From assembly GCA_007922305.1 (NCBI GenBank), contig ML677341.1, forward strand, positions 70,618,421 through 70,682,420: a stretch of DNA of 64,000 bases. Reading direction: 5' to 3'. The translations under genes and the position numbers were made by a program. A model generated the notes under the pieces. That model had not been told where the DNA came from. It saw only the letters and a program-made list of their open reading frames with translations, and searched no databases. The DNA comes from Dermatemys mawii (taxonomy: Eukaryota; Chordata; Testudines; Dermatemydidae). Positions 34,231 through 46,049 of this stretch are shown in pieces; position 1 is the first letter of the stretch, and each line of letters opens with the position of its first letter.

Positions 34231-37089
34231 GAAAGGAAACCAAAGCCCAAGGAAACCAATGAGGTTATATCTTCATTAGCGTACTGACCTCCCCCGCACA
34301 CCTTACCTCCACCCCCGGTGTTCTTAGCCCAAGGTAAATCCTAGGGAAGAGAACTCAGTTTGTAGTTTTCACATATGTTAGCAGGTTGAGGCAAAACCCA
34401 GGCTTCCCGCTAGTGAACATGGGCTGCTGGTGGCCTGCTTCTTCACTCCTATGCTTAAGAAATAAGAATCTATTCACCACCCTTGCTTCCTTCACTAGTT
34501 ATAAGTTAGCTAACCCAAGGTAAGAACATAACTTTCATCCTAGCAAGCACAAGGCCTGAAACTCTTTCTGTTGATCTGCATGGCTTTTAACAGGCTCAAA
34601 GTAAGGAAAGATATGTCTTATGCACATTAAGGAAGAAAGGCTGGTCAATAGACTTAGTCTCCAAAGCATGCAAGTGGAGAAACAGGTCACAGCCATCCAT
34701 CTTTTTCCACAGTCCTGATTTCTGCAGGTGGAGCAGACTTTCAGCAATCTCTCACTGCAATCCATCCGTTATCTGAGTGGGAAGAGACCCATTTGCAGCT
34801 TTCCCCCATGATCCTGATCCTCCTCTTTCCATGGGAGTGGCGGGAGAACTAACCACTAGGATCTCACATGAATTGGCTTTCTCTGAAGGAGAGCAGAACT
34901 GTTAGTCACCCTGTATCAGAACCTGCTGACACATATCACCTTGTGTATATTGCAGTATTGTAAATTCTTAATACTTATCTCAGCAGATTTTTAATTACCT
35001 AGAATTTTGCTCATTGTGATTTTTAACCTGAAGCCTTTTTAAAATGTATCTGAACACACAAAATTAAGCCTGCTAAACTATGAATACTTTTGTAGATTAC
35101 ATATTTTATTGTTTGCATCCTAGTACTTGCATATTATAGCCAAAACTTTCTGATATGGATGTTTAAAATTCAGTACATAAATCCATCCAAGTGGAATGAC
35201 TTTCAGAGGTGCTGAGCTCTCACTGACATCACTTGAAGTTGCAGATGGTCAGCACATTTAAAAATCAGACTCTTTTTTTTATGCCTAAAATATGGATTTA
35301 TGTGCATAAATTAGGTATCCCATTGATAAGTGTCCTACAGATAAGGAAAACAGATTACATTTATTAATTATGAAGGCATTTTTATAACTGAAAAAAAACT
35401 TAGCAATAGAAGCTTAGTCTAAAAACACCCAGTTGTGCAATACATTTCCTAGGTTTGGCCTAAATTGAGTTTGTACAGTCAAGATGTCTAGAGTGGCTCC
35501 AAACTAGTTGTGAGTTCCATACACAGATCTCACCAACCAGGCACCAAGTGTGATAACTTTAAGCACTATGACAGCCTTAACATGGAGTCAGTCTCTTTGG
35601 GTAGTCTGGTCTATCTTGATACCCAGGCAAGCTTGCCTTCATGATAGATGGTCTCATACACTGAAAATCACAACAATATTCAGCTTTCTCTGTCACAAAG
35701 GCACAGTCACTAACCTCCGGTCAACAGCATGTTACATCTCACACCACAGACAATGCTTGTAGCTAATTCATAATGAACCATCTAAAAACTTATTAACTAA
35801 GAAAAAGAAATGAGTTATTTACCAGGTTAAATCAGGTAAACATATACACACAAATGAATTACTTAGGTTTCAAAAGCTGGCAGATGCTTCTATAATAAAC
35901 AAGTACTATATGTCCTTTAGGGCTAACCTACGCTGAGCACTGGGGATCTTTTGCTTATTCTTAGTAATTCTTGCTCTGCAGAGTCCAAGCAGCATAAAAG
36001 CTACAGTTTCTCCTTGTCAGGGATTTTTATTCCCCTCCCCTAGAGTTCAAGCTGATAGAACAAGTGCACAGGCATGTCTTCTCTTCATGGGTGTGGTATG
36101 CATGATGGGAGGGGAGCAAAGTCTCTTGTCCTCTGATGTTCCACAATGGTTTGTCTGGTGTCTAGGGACCTTGTTGTGTTGGGCTGGAAGTACCACCTCC
36201 TGTAGCAAACTAGTATTTCAGTTGGTAATGTTTCTCTCCTGCCTCGTGGTTTAGTTTTAGAGCAAACATTTTTATAGTTACAGAGCAAACACTTAAATTT
36301 TTACCATATAACATGAGATAAAGACATTATAAGTGAGATTAATACATGCAGCAACATACCAGCATTTTAAAGAGGCTAAACACATTCTTATAAATCTAAC
36401 ATCTATTTTAACAATGCCAATACCCATGTGAGCCAAACTGGTTTCCAACTAAATATTGGTCAGTGTTCAGTTTAGGTCTATGGGCTGAGGCATGACTTGG
36501 CACTTGGTTTGCCAGCATCACACAAATTAGTTATAAGCACACCAGAAAAGTCCAAATTAGAGTAATATTTATGATATATTTATTTATTAGATCTATTCAA
36601 CATATCAAACTTACAATTGGTCCTGTAGCACTGAATTCTATCATCACATAAGGAAGCAAATATTTTAAAAATTCTGTAGAGAAAAAACACATTCTCATAA
36701 TATATTCTCTTAGTTTCCTTGTTTAACACATATTTTAAAACCCTCCCCTAAAATATAAACTTCTGAATCCTTGGTAGTCATGGTACCAGGCTGGCATCTG
36801 TTCCCCTCAGGATATATGCCCTGCCAACGCCTTTAGTGGCAGTCACTCTGCCCCTGTAGTGCCAAATGGCACTCAAGGGACCGTAATGTAGCAAGAGAAC
36901 AGACCAGAAAACAGCACATAGTATAACCTTCAGTCTGTCAACATGTCAAACACAAGGCTGTAAAAACGAGGAAATGTTCTGTATCAAACTATAAAGCTCT
37001 GGTTCCTTTGTACAGCAACCAAATTTGTATGCCATGTAATTGTGATTAAGGCTCTGTCTATACGCAAGACCGATCTTATTATTCTAGGC
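34231..37089. other. Intergenic stretch, one LTR-like candidate
   Basis: AT-rich DNA. The part from roughly 35,540 to 36,490 ('gatggtctcatacactgaaa', 'tttatagttacagagcaaac', 'tataacatgagataaagaca') resembles an LTR-type repeat I have seen in turtles, but I cannot fix its ends. No coding gene is recognised. Confidence 0.3.
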
Positions 37090-37310
37090 CAGGGGTTCTC
37101 AAACTGGGGGGTTGGGATCCCTCAGGAGGTCGCAAGGTTATTACCGGGGGATTTGCGAGCTGTCAGCCTCCACCCCAAATGCCACTTTTCCTCCAACATT
37201 TATAGTGGTGTTAAATATATAAAAATGAGTTTTTAATTTATAAGGGAGAGGTACACTCAGAGGCTTGCTATGTGAAAGGGGTCACCAATACAAAAGTTTG
37301 AGAACCACTG
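37090..37310. mobile_element. 221-bp hAT MITE, complete, perfect 8-bp duplication TTCTAGGC
   Basis: It begins CAGGGGTTCTCAAACT and ends AGTTTGAGAACCACTG. Identical flanks TTCTAGGC lie at 37082-37089 and 37311-37318. It is the uninterrupted sister, in opposite orientation, of the split copy at 19,187-20,068 and so fixes the boundaries of the nested LTR-like element there. Confidence 0.88.
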
Positions 37311-37318
37311 TTCTAGGC

Positions 37319-38206
37319 TCTCTAACCTGTCCTCATTGTAATATGTTTCTTCCAACTCTGTAGGAACATCTTCATATTCCTATTTAACATACTTTGGCTT
37401 TCTATTTAATCTATTTTAATTATTCTGTCTGTCTAATGTCAGGCTATGTGTCAAACATCAGGATTTATAAATCACTTGTGTTATCTAACATTTCTCTTGC
37501 AAAGTAAAAATTAAGCCTTGAAAACTGCAAATTATAACTGGAGGTTGTGTGCTGTGACATTTTTGCTAGTGTGTATGTACACCAATGCACATGAGTGAAG
37601 GCAATGTCAGATCTTCTTTATATGTGGGATCATGCCACACCCGGCCCATGGAGGATATAAGCTTTAATGCTTAGAGTTAATGGAAATTCTCCTTTAACTA
37701 AAGTGTTCTATTTCCATAATGGCCATTGAATCAATATACTGGGCAAAGTATTGCATTTTCTCAGTTCATGTACCTTTTACTTAATCTCAGCAGATCCCTT
37801 ACATCCAAAGCATTTTTACAAGAGAGCTACTAAATTGGAAATCTGAAGGAAATTCTACATGCTGTTGAATGCCAGCATGGGGCAGAGGAGAAAAAAAATA
37901 TTTCTTTGGATCTAATAATAAATGTACTTAACTAATAAAATAATAATATTTTCTTTTTATAATGTATGTTGCACTCTTTTTAAAAGCTGATCACTCATCA
38001 AAGACAATAGCCATATTCTGTTGAGGACTTGTCTAAAGGGGAAAGGCTTTTTTAATAACTTTAATTTTTTCCTCACATAACTGGCTCTGTATCCAAACAC
38101 AATTCCCACTCTCCCCAAATTAATCCGCTTTTTATTTCAAATTAATTAATTCACCGTGAAAGTGAAACACTCTGAGTAACAAAGGTTTTTTTCTGGAATA
38201 AGGTTT
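37319..38206. other. Intergenic stretch without recognised features
   Basis: AT-rich. No exon, RNA gene or clear transposon end is seen. Confidence 0.4.
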
Positions 38207-38279
38207 ATGTGGTTGCATGTGGAAGTTCTCATATTTCTGATTAACTATTCCACTTATGGCAGTTTTCCCATTGCTATCC

Positions 38280-38910
38280 CATGTTGCATTGCTTCTTACC
38301 TGGCCTTGCCTGGCCTGCATGCCTTTTTCTGCTCTGGAATCATGATGACCAGAAGTCAGCTCCTCATCTGGCTGGTGCACTGCCAGATGCATCCCTTTTG
38401 TGATACTAGCTTGTGGCAAGTTGATACATCCAGAATCACATGCCCATTATTGCAGCCATGCCCTGTGCTTCTAAGTGGACCCTGCAAGAGGTCTTGGACT
38501 TCCTTACCCCCGGGGAGAAGAGCATATCTAGGCCCCTCAGAACAGCTATCACCAGAATGCCAAGATCTACAAGCGGCTGAAAGAGCAAATGCACTTCTGG
38601 GACATGGTATCAAAAAAAGGTCCAGCAGAACTACAGGAATACAAGGCATAAGAACAGGTCCTCCAGTAATTCTACGTACCCATGTTATCAGGAGCTGGAC
38701 TGGATTTTTGCAACGGAGACCACTACTGAGCCCTGACATAGGGTTCTGAATAGTTTGGGATGGAGGGTCTTGCAAAGTACCCACATGATCCTGAACCTCA
38801 ACCATGACGAGATTCTCCCAGATAGCCAAAATCTTTTCAGCACACACCACACTCTAAGCCAGAAATCCAAGTGCTGGAGATGCCCTCCAAAACCCAAGCA
38901 GCCGGCTAGC
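38280..38910 (+). pseudogene. Decayed Myb/SANT-like (MSANTD-type) gene, probably from a PIF/Harbinger element
   Basis: Pieces in different frames recall the Myb/SANT-like domain of MSANTD and Harbinger-associated proteins. LQEVLDFLTPGEKS corresponds to the '..EVLDLI.VWGEES' helix and QNAKIYKRLKEQM to the 'RNAKIYEKIS..M' helix. Frameshifts and stops separate them, so nothing functional remains. The longest surviving frame (38,207-38,749, 180 codons) is only partly in the ancestral frame and should not be taken as a gene. Confidence 0.45.
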
Positions 38911-39387
38911 CTGAAAATGCTGCAGAAAATGGAGCAATACTAGTAGTGTGCTGTATTACAACCAAATAAGGGGATTTAAACTTTGTTCTCAGGATCTGTT
39001 GGGTGCTGCCATTTTGGCTGGATGTGAGCTATGAGCCGTTCTTCACCTGCTTGGCTTCCCCACCATGAGTATGCTCAAAATGTCATCCAACAGCTATTGG
39101 CCAAATGCTCTGCCCCTCTAACCTCCTCCCTCCTGTCACTCAATTCTCCCTCTCTTTCCCGGTGGACCATGGTAGCACAAGGGCTGAAAATCAAACACAT
39201 TGCATGGTATTCATGTTTATTGTAACAGCAGATATAGAAAGAGAAAAAGCAATAGAAAAAGTACTTTGACCCAGTGTTTGATCAATGCCCTGAGCTTTGA
39301 GCTCTTTTTACATTTTGGGAGGTAAGCTGTCAAAATTAGCCATAGGAATTATAGTCATGGCTATTTTTCATCAGAGTCTCCGCATAG

Positions 39388-39632
39388 TTAACCCTTCAAA
39401 TAACCTTCAAATTAATTACTTCAAAAGTCTATTTATTTTGTTAACATTGTTAACCCTTCAAATAATAATACAAAATACAATAATAAATATAACAAAATAC
39501 AATAAATAATATAAATATAATATAATAATAACAAAATACAATAACAAAATATAATAATATTATTTTGTTAACATTGTTAACCCTTCAAATAACCTTCAAA
39601 TTAATTACTTCAAAAGTCTATTTATTTTGTAG
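39388..39632 (+). repeat. Duplicated 60-80 bp unit around an AT-rich minisatellite
   Basis: The block from 'gttaacccttcaaataacc' to 'aaaagtctatttattttgt' occurs at 39,388-39,440 and again at 39,577-39,632. A third partial 'gttaacccttcaaataa' lies at 39,449. The spacer is built from 'aacaaaatacaataa' units. Confidence 0.7.
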
Positions 39633-39884
39633 TGTACTTTTAAAGAGCATTTAAGGCACATTTCCATTTTGGCATCAACATTACAAGGAAATGCAGCCTT
39701 CTTGGGGCAGAAACAGCCTCAGCCATTTTGCCAAGTATAGCAGAAAACACATCCTGCGCAGAGGAGCAACAAAAATAAACTTCTCCCCTCCCCACCAAAA
39801 GGCTGAGTGCAGCAGTTCACTGCCCTCAGGAAGTTGGTTCTACTGTGTGCTGCATCCCTTAAAACCATCCCTGCTTCCTGGGGA

Positions 39885-40502
39885 TGTCAGGATCACCAAG
39901 ACCAGATGGTACTCACTCAGGAGTATGGATGGAACTCATACATGACAGAGCAGAACTACTAACAGTAGTATGTAACCTATTGCTTCAATCAGACTCTATT
40001 CCAGATGAGTACTGGCTAGCTAACGTAATGCCAATTTTTAAAAAAGGCTCCAAAGGTTATCCTGGCAATTACAGGTAAGTAAGCCTCTCTTCAGATTGGT
40101 TGAAACTATAGTAAAGAATGGAGTCATCAGACACATAGATGAACACAATATGTTAGGGAAGAGTCAACACAGCTTTTGTGAAGTGAAATCATGCCTCACC
40201 AATCTATTACAATTCTTTGAGGGGCTCAACAAGCCTGTGAAGAAGGGTGATCCAATTGATATAGCATACTTGTACCTTCAGAAAGCCTTTGACAAGATCC
40301 CACACCAAACGCTTTTATGCAAAGTAGGTAGTCATGGGAAAAGAGAAAAGGTCCTCTCATGGATCATAACTGGTTAAAAGATAGGAAGCAAAGGGCAGGA
40401 ATAAATGGTCCGTTTTCATAACGGAAAGAGATCGATAGCAGGATTTCCCAAGGATTTGTACTAGACACTGTGCTGGTCAACATATTTAGAAATGACCTAG
40501 AA
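39885..40502 (+). pseudogene. CR1 LINE reverse-transcriptase fragment
   Basis: Peptides LANVMPIFKKGSKGYPGNYR, VIRHIDEHNMLGKSQHSF, SCLTNLLQFFEGLNKPVKKG and DIAYLYLQKAFDKIPHQTLL are the thumb-side and palm blocks of a CR1 reverse transcriptase. A frameshift near 40,080 and later stops kill the frame. It is cut on the right by a hAT element at 40,503. Confidence 0.8.
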
Positions 40503-40533
40503 CAGTGGTTCAACTCGTTTCAGTTCACAGACA

Positions 40534-40836
40534 CAGGGCTGGCGCAAGATATTGTTCTGCCCTAGGCGGCAAGCGCAGAGGGGGATGCTGGCATCCGCAG
40601 TCGTAGTGTCTGCAGAATTGCCGCCAACAGGCCGTCAACTTGTTGAGCTGCCGCACAATTCTCAGGGGCAATATGGCAGCAGTTCAACACACCGCGTGCA
40701 TTTCGGCGGACACTAGGACACTTGACAGTCCATTGAGCTGCCGCCGAATTGCCGCTGAGAGGGGCAAAAAGCCACCCTCCGAATTCTGGTGCCCAAGGCA
40801 ACCGCCTAGGTCACCTAATGGGTAGTGCCAGCCGTG
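40534..40836. mobile_element. 303-bp MITE nested in the hAT element
   Basis: It begins CAGGGCTGGCGC and ends GTGCCAGCCGTG. Flanks cacagaca and cacggact match at 6 of 8 positions, consistent with an aged hAT-type duplication. It is CpG-containing and non-coding. Confidence 0.6.
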
Positions 40837-40939
40837 CACGGACTCCCAGGCAAATCAAAAAATTTTTATGGATCACCTCTTTTTTATTTATTTTTTTGTT
40901 GAGACATGATTAAAAAGAGCAGACATATTTTGATTTGAA

Positions 40940-42851
40940 ATTTATTTATTTCTTACTAGATGTTTGGATTCTCTTCTCCCTGACAAGCTTTTCAGTGTTC
41001 AGAGTCGTACTTGATAATGCACAACGAATATAGCTTTCTACTGTGAGACGATTCCTCTCTTTGGACTTAACATGCAACAAACACGAAAATCCCATCTCAC
41101 ACATATAAGTTGATGCGAATGGCAACAGAAATCTGATGGTGTGTGCTGACAGATTTGGGTAACTCCTGGTCATGCAGGCCCAAAATTTCTCTATGGTAGA
41201 CTGCTGGTATATGTAGGGTGACCAGATGTCCCGATTTTTATAGGGACAGTCCTGATTTTGGGTCTTTTCTTATGTAGGCTCCAGTTACCCCCCACACCCA
41301 TCCCGATTTTTCACACTTGCCATCTGGTTACCCTAGGTATACATCTTGGGTCGCAAAATCATTTTTCAGATCCAAAAATTCCTCCTGCAGATCCTCTGGA
41401 ACATTATTAACCTCTGTTGTGAATGGATTCCTGATGAAAGATAATCCATCCTTTGTTCTGTCCACCTCAGGAAAGTGTTATTGGAATTTGTTTCATAGGT
41501 TCCGTAAATGATTGAGAATTTGCATCCGAATGGCTTCCTTTTTCCTAAGCATGGCATCCACATATGGAAATTGAACCAAATTATTGCCTTTGACTCTTAC
41601 AATCCAGAGTTCCAATTTGTCAAGAAAAGCCTTGATGATGCTTTGGTGAGAGAAGAGATTTGCACCTTTCCCTTGCAGCTGAAAATTCAATTTGTTCAAG
41701 ATTCCAAAAATATCGACAAGATATGCAAATTCTAAATTTGAGAGCATCAGCACATTTCAGAATTCCCCTTTCTCTTAAGCCTCAAGAAACAAATCCAGCT
41801 CCTCTCTCAACTGGAAAACTCTGAGTATGTTCGCTGCTGACAATCACTGTACAGAAGTGTAGAACAGCAACACATTAAAGTCAGAACCCATGTCCTGGCA
41901 AAATCTTTTGAACAGCCTGGTGTTCAGAGCCGAGGATTTGATGTAATTCGCCACTTTCACCAACCCTTTGAAAATGGCGTTGTGTTGATCAGGCAATGTT
42001 TTTGATGCCAAAGCTTCCCTATGAATGAAGCAATAAACTGGTTACCTTTGGAGTGCACTGTTTCACCAACATTTGGAAGCCTGATCTTCAGCCCAGCATG
42101 GGAGGTGCATCATCAGTGGTGACACTCACAAGATTTGCCCAATCCAGACCATGGGTACTTCAAAGAAATTGTTAGCAATTTCCATCACATCCTGAGCCTT
42201 TGTGGTGGTATCAAGAGTCTTACAAAAAAGAAACTCATCTTTGAAGTCTCCCTCAAGCATATATTGTGTGAACACCAATAGCTGACAGCACAATGCAACA
42301 TCGGTCCATTCATCCAATTGTATGGCAAACAATGGAGGCTTCTCTATTTCATCCACAGCTTGTTCATTGATGTTTTGTGATATCTCATTTATGAATCTCG
42401 ATATTGTGTCGTTAGAGACAGGTATATCATTCAGCTTCCTTGCTGCTTCCTCGCCAAGAACTAGCTGCACTATCTCTTTTGCACAGGGGAGCACAAGTTG
42501 CTCTACAATGGTATGAAGCTTTTTGGCCTGTGCAACTTTGTATGCAACAACGAAGGAACTGGTCACTGCATTGCTTGTATTTTTGTAGAATGTATCTGTT
42601 GAATTGAGGCACTGTTGTTTCAGACCTGATAATCGCCACTCAAAATAATCTTCAGCCTTTTGCAACAAGTTTGGATAACACTTTTCGAGATGGAGTTTCA
42701 GCTTATCCGGCTTCACTGAGTCATTTCCCAAGACTTTGAAACAAATAACACATTGTGGCAAATCCACGCCTTCTTTTTCTTGACAAGTGAAGACAAATTT
42801 GACATAGTCCTTTGAATACTGGTGCTTGACATTCCTTCCTGTCATTGCCAT
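40940..42851 (-). pseudogene. hAT transposase relic (BED zinc finger, ZBED/FAM200-like)
   Basis: The N-terminal 241 codons (42851-42126) are open: a BED-type finger (QCVICFKVLGND then KLHLEKC), then KKLHTIVEQLVLPCAKEIV and the catalytic-strand motif FAIQLDEWTDVA. Beyond a frameshift the next hAT block TTDDAPPMLG (TDGAPAMLG in relatives) is readable with stops. Then comes LEFAYLVDIFGILNKLNFQL (about 41,740-41,690), and finally the hATC dimerisation block FLLPFASTYMCEMGFSCLLH (41,132-41,073). The closest known relatives are the ZBED5/ZBED8/FAM200 and SCAND3 group of hAT transposases. Its last part is split by a small MITE. It is inactive. Confidence 0.8.
41216..41333. mobile_element. 118-bp TA-flanked MITE nested in the hAT transposase gene
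   Basis: Tips GGGTGACCAGATGTCCC and, reversed, GGGTAACCAGATGGC, between TA at 41214-41215 and 41334-41335. It is the same family as 12,440-12,559. It interrupts the hATC region of the relic, so it arrived after the hAT copy. Confidence 0.7.
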
Positions 42852-43671
42852 TATCTCAGATCTGTGGGATTACAACAAAATTTTGATTTTTTGAACAGAT
42901 GATTTATTTTGGGAGATGTATAGTGATTATAAATCACTCGTATAGATGTCCCAAAATAAGTTGTCCAGTGACAAAAATTGGAACTACAATATAATATCTA
43001 TCTAACTCGCACTGCACACATTACATGGGCTATGAAAAAATAAACTATGGCGGTTAGTTTTTATCTCTTGTATTTGGTTGAGTAAAAACATATTTTAGGG
43101 TTATTTTTTAACAGATTATATTTTATTAACCTGTGATACCAGTGCTAAAGAATTATTTATTTTTGGAGTAGACTGTTTAACTTAGTACTATCAAAACTAA
43201 AATTACTTTCATGCCATTCTGATAAATTCAACAGATGTAAATATAAAAGTTTGTGTCTTACCCCCTGCCTTAAAATCCCCATACAAAAAAGCCATACATG
43301 AAATAAAAAGTGCATAATAAACTAACGGACATAGAGCTGAAAATTGTGTGCAAACTTACATTTTACAACAGAAATTATAAACAATCTAAAACAGCACATT
43401 TAGCACAGAACGATCGACATGACAACCACTCAGCATGAGGGCGGGAGCTACCCTGAAGCTCAGAGCCTTAGATGGAAGTTTCTGGCAACACAATGTGAGC
43501 ATGTCCTAGATTATACTATGGATGACATGCTGCGTGCTTGTGAACATGGCGTAAAACAGCCTAATGGCAGCACCTGCTCACAATATCTGACTTTGGATAA
43601 TATTCATGTGGACCATCGAAAAAGTCACCATGACCACCGGTAGTCTATGGACCATCAGTTGAGAATCACTG

Positions 43672-43768
43672 CTCTAAAGCATCTGACATTTGCCACTGTG
43701 CGAAGACAGGATACTGGAGTAGATGGAGCATTGGTCTGACCCAGTATGGCCATTCTTATATTCCAAAA
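43672..43768 (+). mobile_element. CR1 LINE 3' end fragment
   Basis: The run 'gacatttgccactgtgcgaa', 'gacaggatactggagtagat' and 'ggtctgacccagtatggcc' is a CR1 3' terminus abutting the hAT right end. It is not contiguous with the CR1 left of the hAT, so it is a separate or deleted copy. Confidence 0.75.
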
Positions 43769-45560
43769 CAGGTGGTTTTTCCCTTCTACTTCTGTACCAG
43801 CGAGGTGGACATCATCCTGGTAAACAGCAGTGCTGTATGTCTTTCCAGTTTGCTCACTACTTTTTTGAATAAGACCCTGTCCTACCTCTTGGGGACATGT
43901 CTCAGAGTAACATCCTCCAATGTAAGCATAGCCTGCAGAGATACAAATGCAATTACTAACCTGCACCCTGCTGCCTCCCCACCTGCCAACACTGACACAG
44001 CATTGATTCAGGGATTCCACAGAAAGGAGAAGTGAGGTAGAAAATGTTTTACCATCTCCAAGTGCACCCCTTACTGGGAAGAGCAGATGGCAAGAGCAGA
44101 CATTGAAAAATTGAGAAAAAAAGAAACTTTTCATCATTGTTGACATGAAGACTAGTATTGGGACTCAGTGACTGTGGCAGAAAGAGGAGACTGTTTATAA
44201 AATGGGGAGATTTGTGTGAGGTACTAGAGCGAGACAAAAGCAAATGTCAGCTGCCACTGATCATAGGGGCAGAGGTATTTTACTGGAGGCTTCTGCATGA
44301 AGAGTGGTGTGAAGTTTATTACTACCTCTGCTCAAGAAAACAGGACCTGAGTACATTTTGTAATTAAACAAATGACAACAAAAAATACTCCATGCAGTGT
44401 CACCAATTTCCATTCCAAATGAGAAACCGACCTGTAAGGCCCTAAAAAAATGCTAATGCTCAGAAAAGGGCCACAATATTTAAATTATTGTTACAATATA
44501 ATAATGCAGTCTGTGCACACACAAATGCTCAGCAAAAACAGGGAGGTTTACAGTGATGCTGAGTATGCCAGGCAAGGCAGAATGACAGCTGCCACTGGGG
44601 AAGCAGCAAGAAGTGGAGCAGTATCCAAGGCTAGGACATGGGGTGAGGTGCAGTGAAGATGGTGGGGATGACTGGCAAATTGATTGGTGGAAGAGGAAGT
44701 CAAATTCTGCAGATTCAGAGGCAGATGTTCTCATTGAAGATGGTATCCCGCCCATCAGGAAGTGCTAATTGGTCTCTATTCCCAGAACATCTCTGCACCT
44801 GTGGGGCTAGATTAAGGGGGATAGGGAAGGGAAGAGACCCACCACAGCTGGGGACTATGGCAGTCAGTTAGAGAATATTAAAAATGGAGAGAGCTGTGGT
44901 ACTGAGTCAAAAAGGTGGCACAACACCTACAGCTTGCAGGGTGTAAAAGAAACTATCAGGAGATGGCTTGTGTATTCACTGTCCAGAATAAGAAACAGGC
45001 ATCAGAGAATTGGGCAACAGGACAATCTGTCAATGGGAGATCAGGGTGCAAAAATCTGTGGTCCCTGATTAGGTAGCAAACCACTGAGAACATAATCTCA
45101 CACACCTGAGATGTTATCAGAAAGATTCCCTGTTTATCTCATGCCTGTAAAATGAGTTAATAGTTGCTATAAAATGTATTTCCATTTAAGTCAATGGCAA
45201 AAAACATCCACTAACACCAGCAGGATTGGGCCCATAAAACCCACTGAAATCAATGGACTCAGATTCAAAACTATTCACAGTAAGAATATGAACAGCTTTT
45301 TTTAATGAAATCCTATTGTTTGAAATATACCTGATCCATGAAATTTTAAAAGAGCATTAACTAGATGGACAATCTAAAGGGAGTAATTAATAACCTACTG
45401 GTTTTGAGGTAGGGGAAAACAAAGGAAAGTTAGACTAAAGCCAAACTTTTGAATGAGCTGTAACAACAGAACAGTTTGTTGACTTTTCAGCTGACTTCGC
45501 AGAAATGTTTCTCCTGTGCCCTCTTAATAAATGTGGTTAGGTCACCCAGTTTTCAGGTTT
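43769..45560. other. Intergenic stretch without recognised features
   Basis: Mixed composition with several overlapping short frames on both strands and none with recognisable protein content. No element termini are seen. Confidence 0.4.
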
Positions 45561-45594
45561 GGTGCAAACCGTGGCCATGGCAAGTTAGAGGTGG

Positions 45595-45695
45595 AATGAG
45601 TCTGGGAAGTGGAGCACGTTAAAGCCCATGGCAGGTTGTGGGGAGGGACAAGGATGGGAAGTGGAGCGGGTCAAAGTCCATGGCAGATCAACGTG
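45595..45695 (+). repeat. Tandem ~55-bp duplication at the CpG-island shore
   Basis: 'gggaagtggagcacgttaaa' followed by 'gcccatggcag' at 45,604-45,634 recurs as 'gggaagtggagcgggtcaaa' followed by 'gtccatggcag' at 45,656-45,686. Confidence 0.6.
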
Positions 45696-45973
45696 AAGGG
45701 TCAGGACGGAACTTGGATAGGTGCAGCACGGAGCAGACGGTGGCAGGGCAGCCTGGTGCAGGGACAAGGTGCAGCAGAAGGTGACAGAGCAAAATAGACG
45801 CATCACACATGCAGGGTAGAGGGGTCGCAGTGGGGGTGCCGAGGCCTCAGTTAGAAGCTAGCGGGAGAACCGAGCAGCCCTAGGTCGGTAGGCTGTATCT
45901 AGCAGGGGCATGCTAACGTACCCCAGCGCTACTCCTCAACTTCCCCAGCCGCCTGAGGTTTCCTACCCCACCA

Positions 45974-46000
45974 CACTACAAGTCCCATCGTGCCGCGGGC
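45974..46000 (+). promoter_or_regulatory. ZNF143/THAP11-type (SBS) element in the right-hand promoter
   Basis: It reads ACTACAAGTCCCATCGTGCC followed by GCGGG, which fits the ACTACAATTCCCAgcaTGC consensus with a CG-rich tail. It lies ~125 bp before the YY1-like site. Confidence 0.6.
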
Positions 46001-46049
46001 GGCCGCCTCCCTGGCGGAACGTCTCCTCCACCCCGCCCCCTGACGGCCG

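Larger units (their letters stand above)
40503..43671 (-). mobile_element. BED-type hAT transposon with two nested MITEs
   Basis: The left tip CAGTGGTTCAACTCG mirrors the right tip, reversed CAGTGATTCTCAACTG. Flanks acctagaa and ctctaaag agree only partly, as expected for an old 8-bp duplication. The minus strand encodes a transposase relic. A 303-bp MITE (40,534-40,836) and a 118-bp MITE (41,216-41,333) are nested within. Confidence 0.7.

Noticed and set aside
38207..38749. 180-codon frame as a real gene
   Set aside because: The recognisable Myb/SANT-like peptides fall in more than one frame, so the open frame is partly a chance product of a decayed element.
43655..44146. 163-codon minus-strand frame
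   Set aside because: It overlaps the hAT right end and a CR1 tail and has no recognisable domain.
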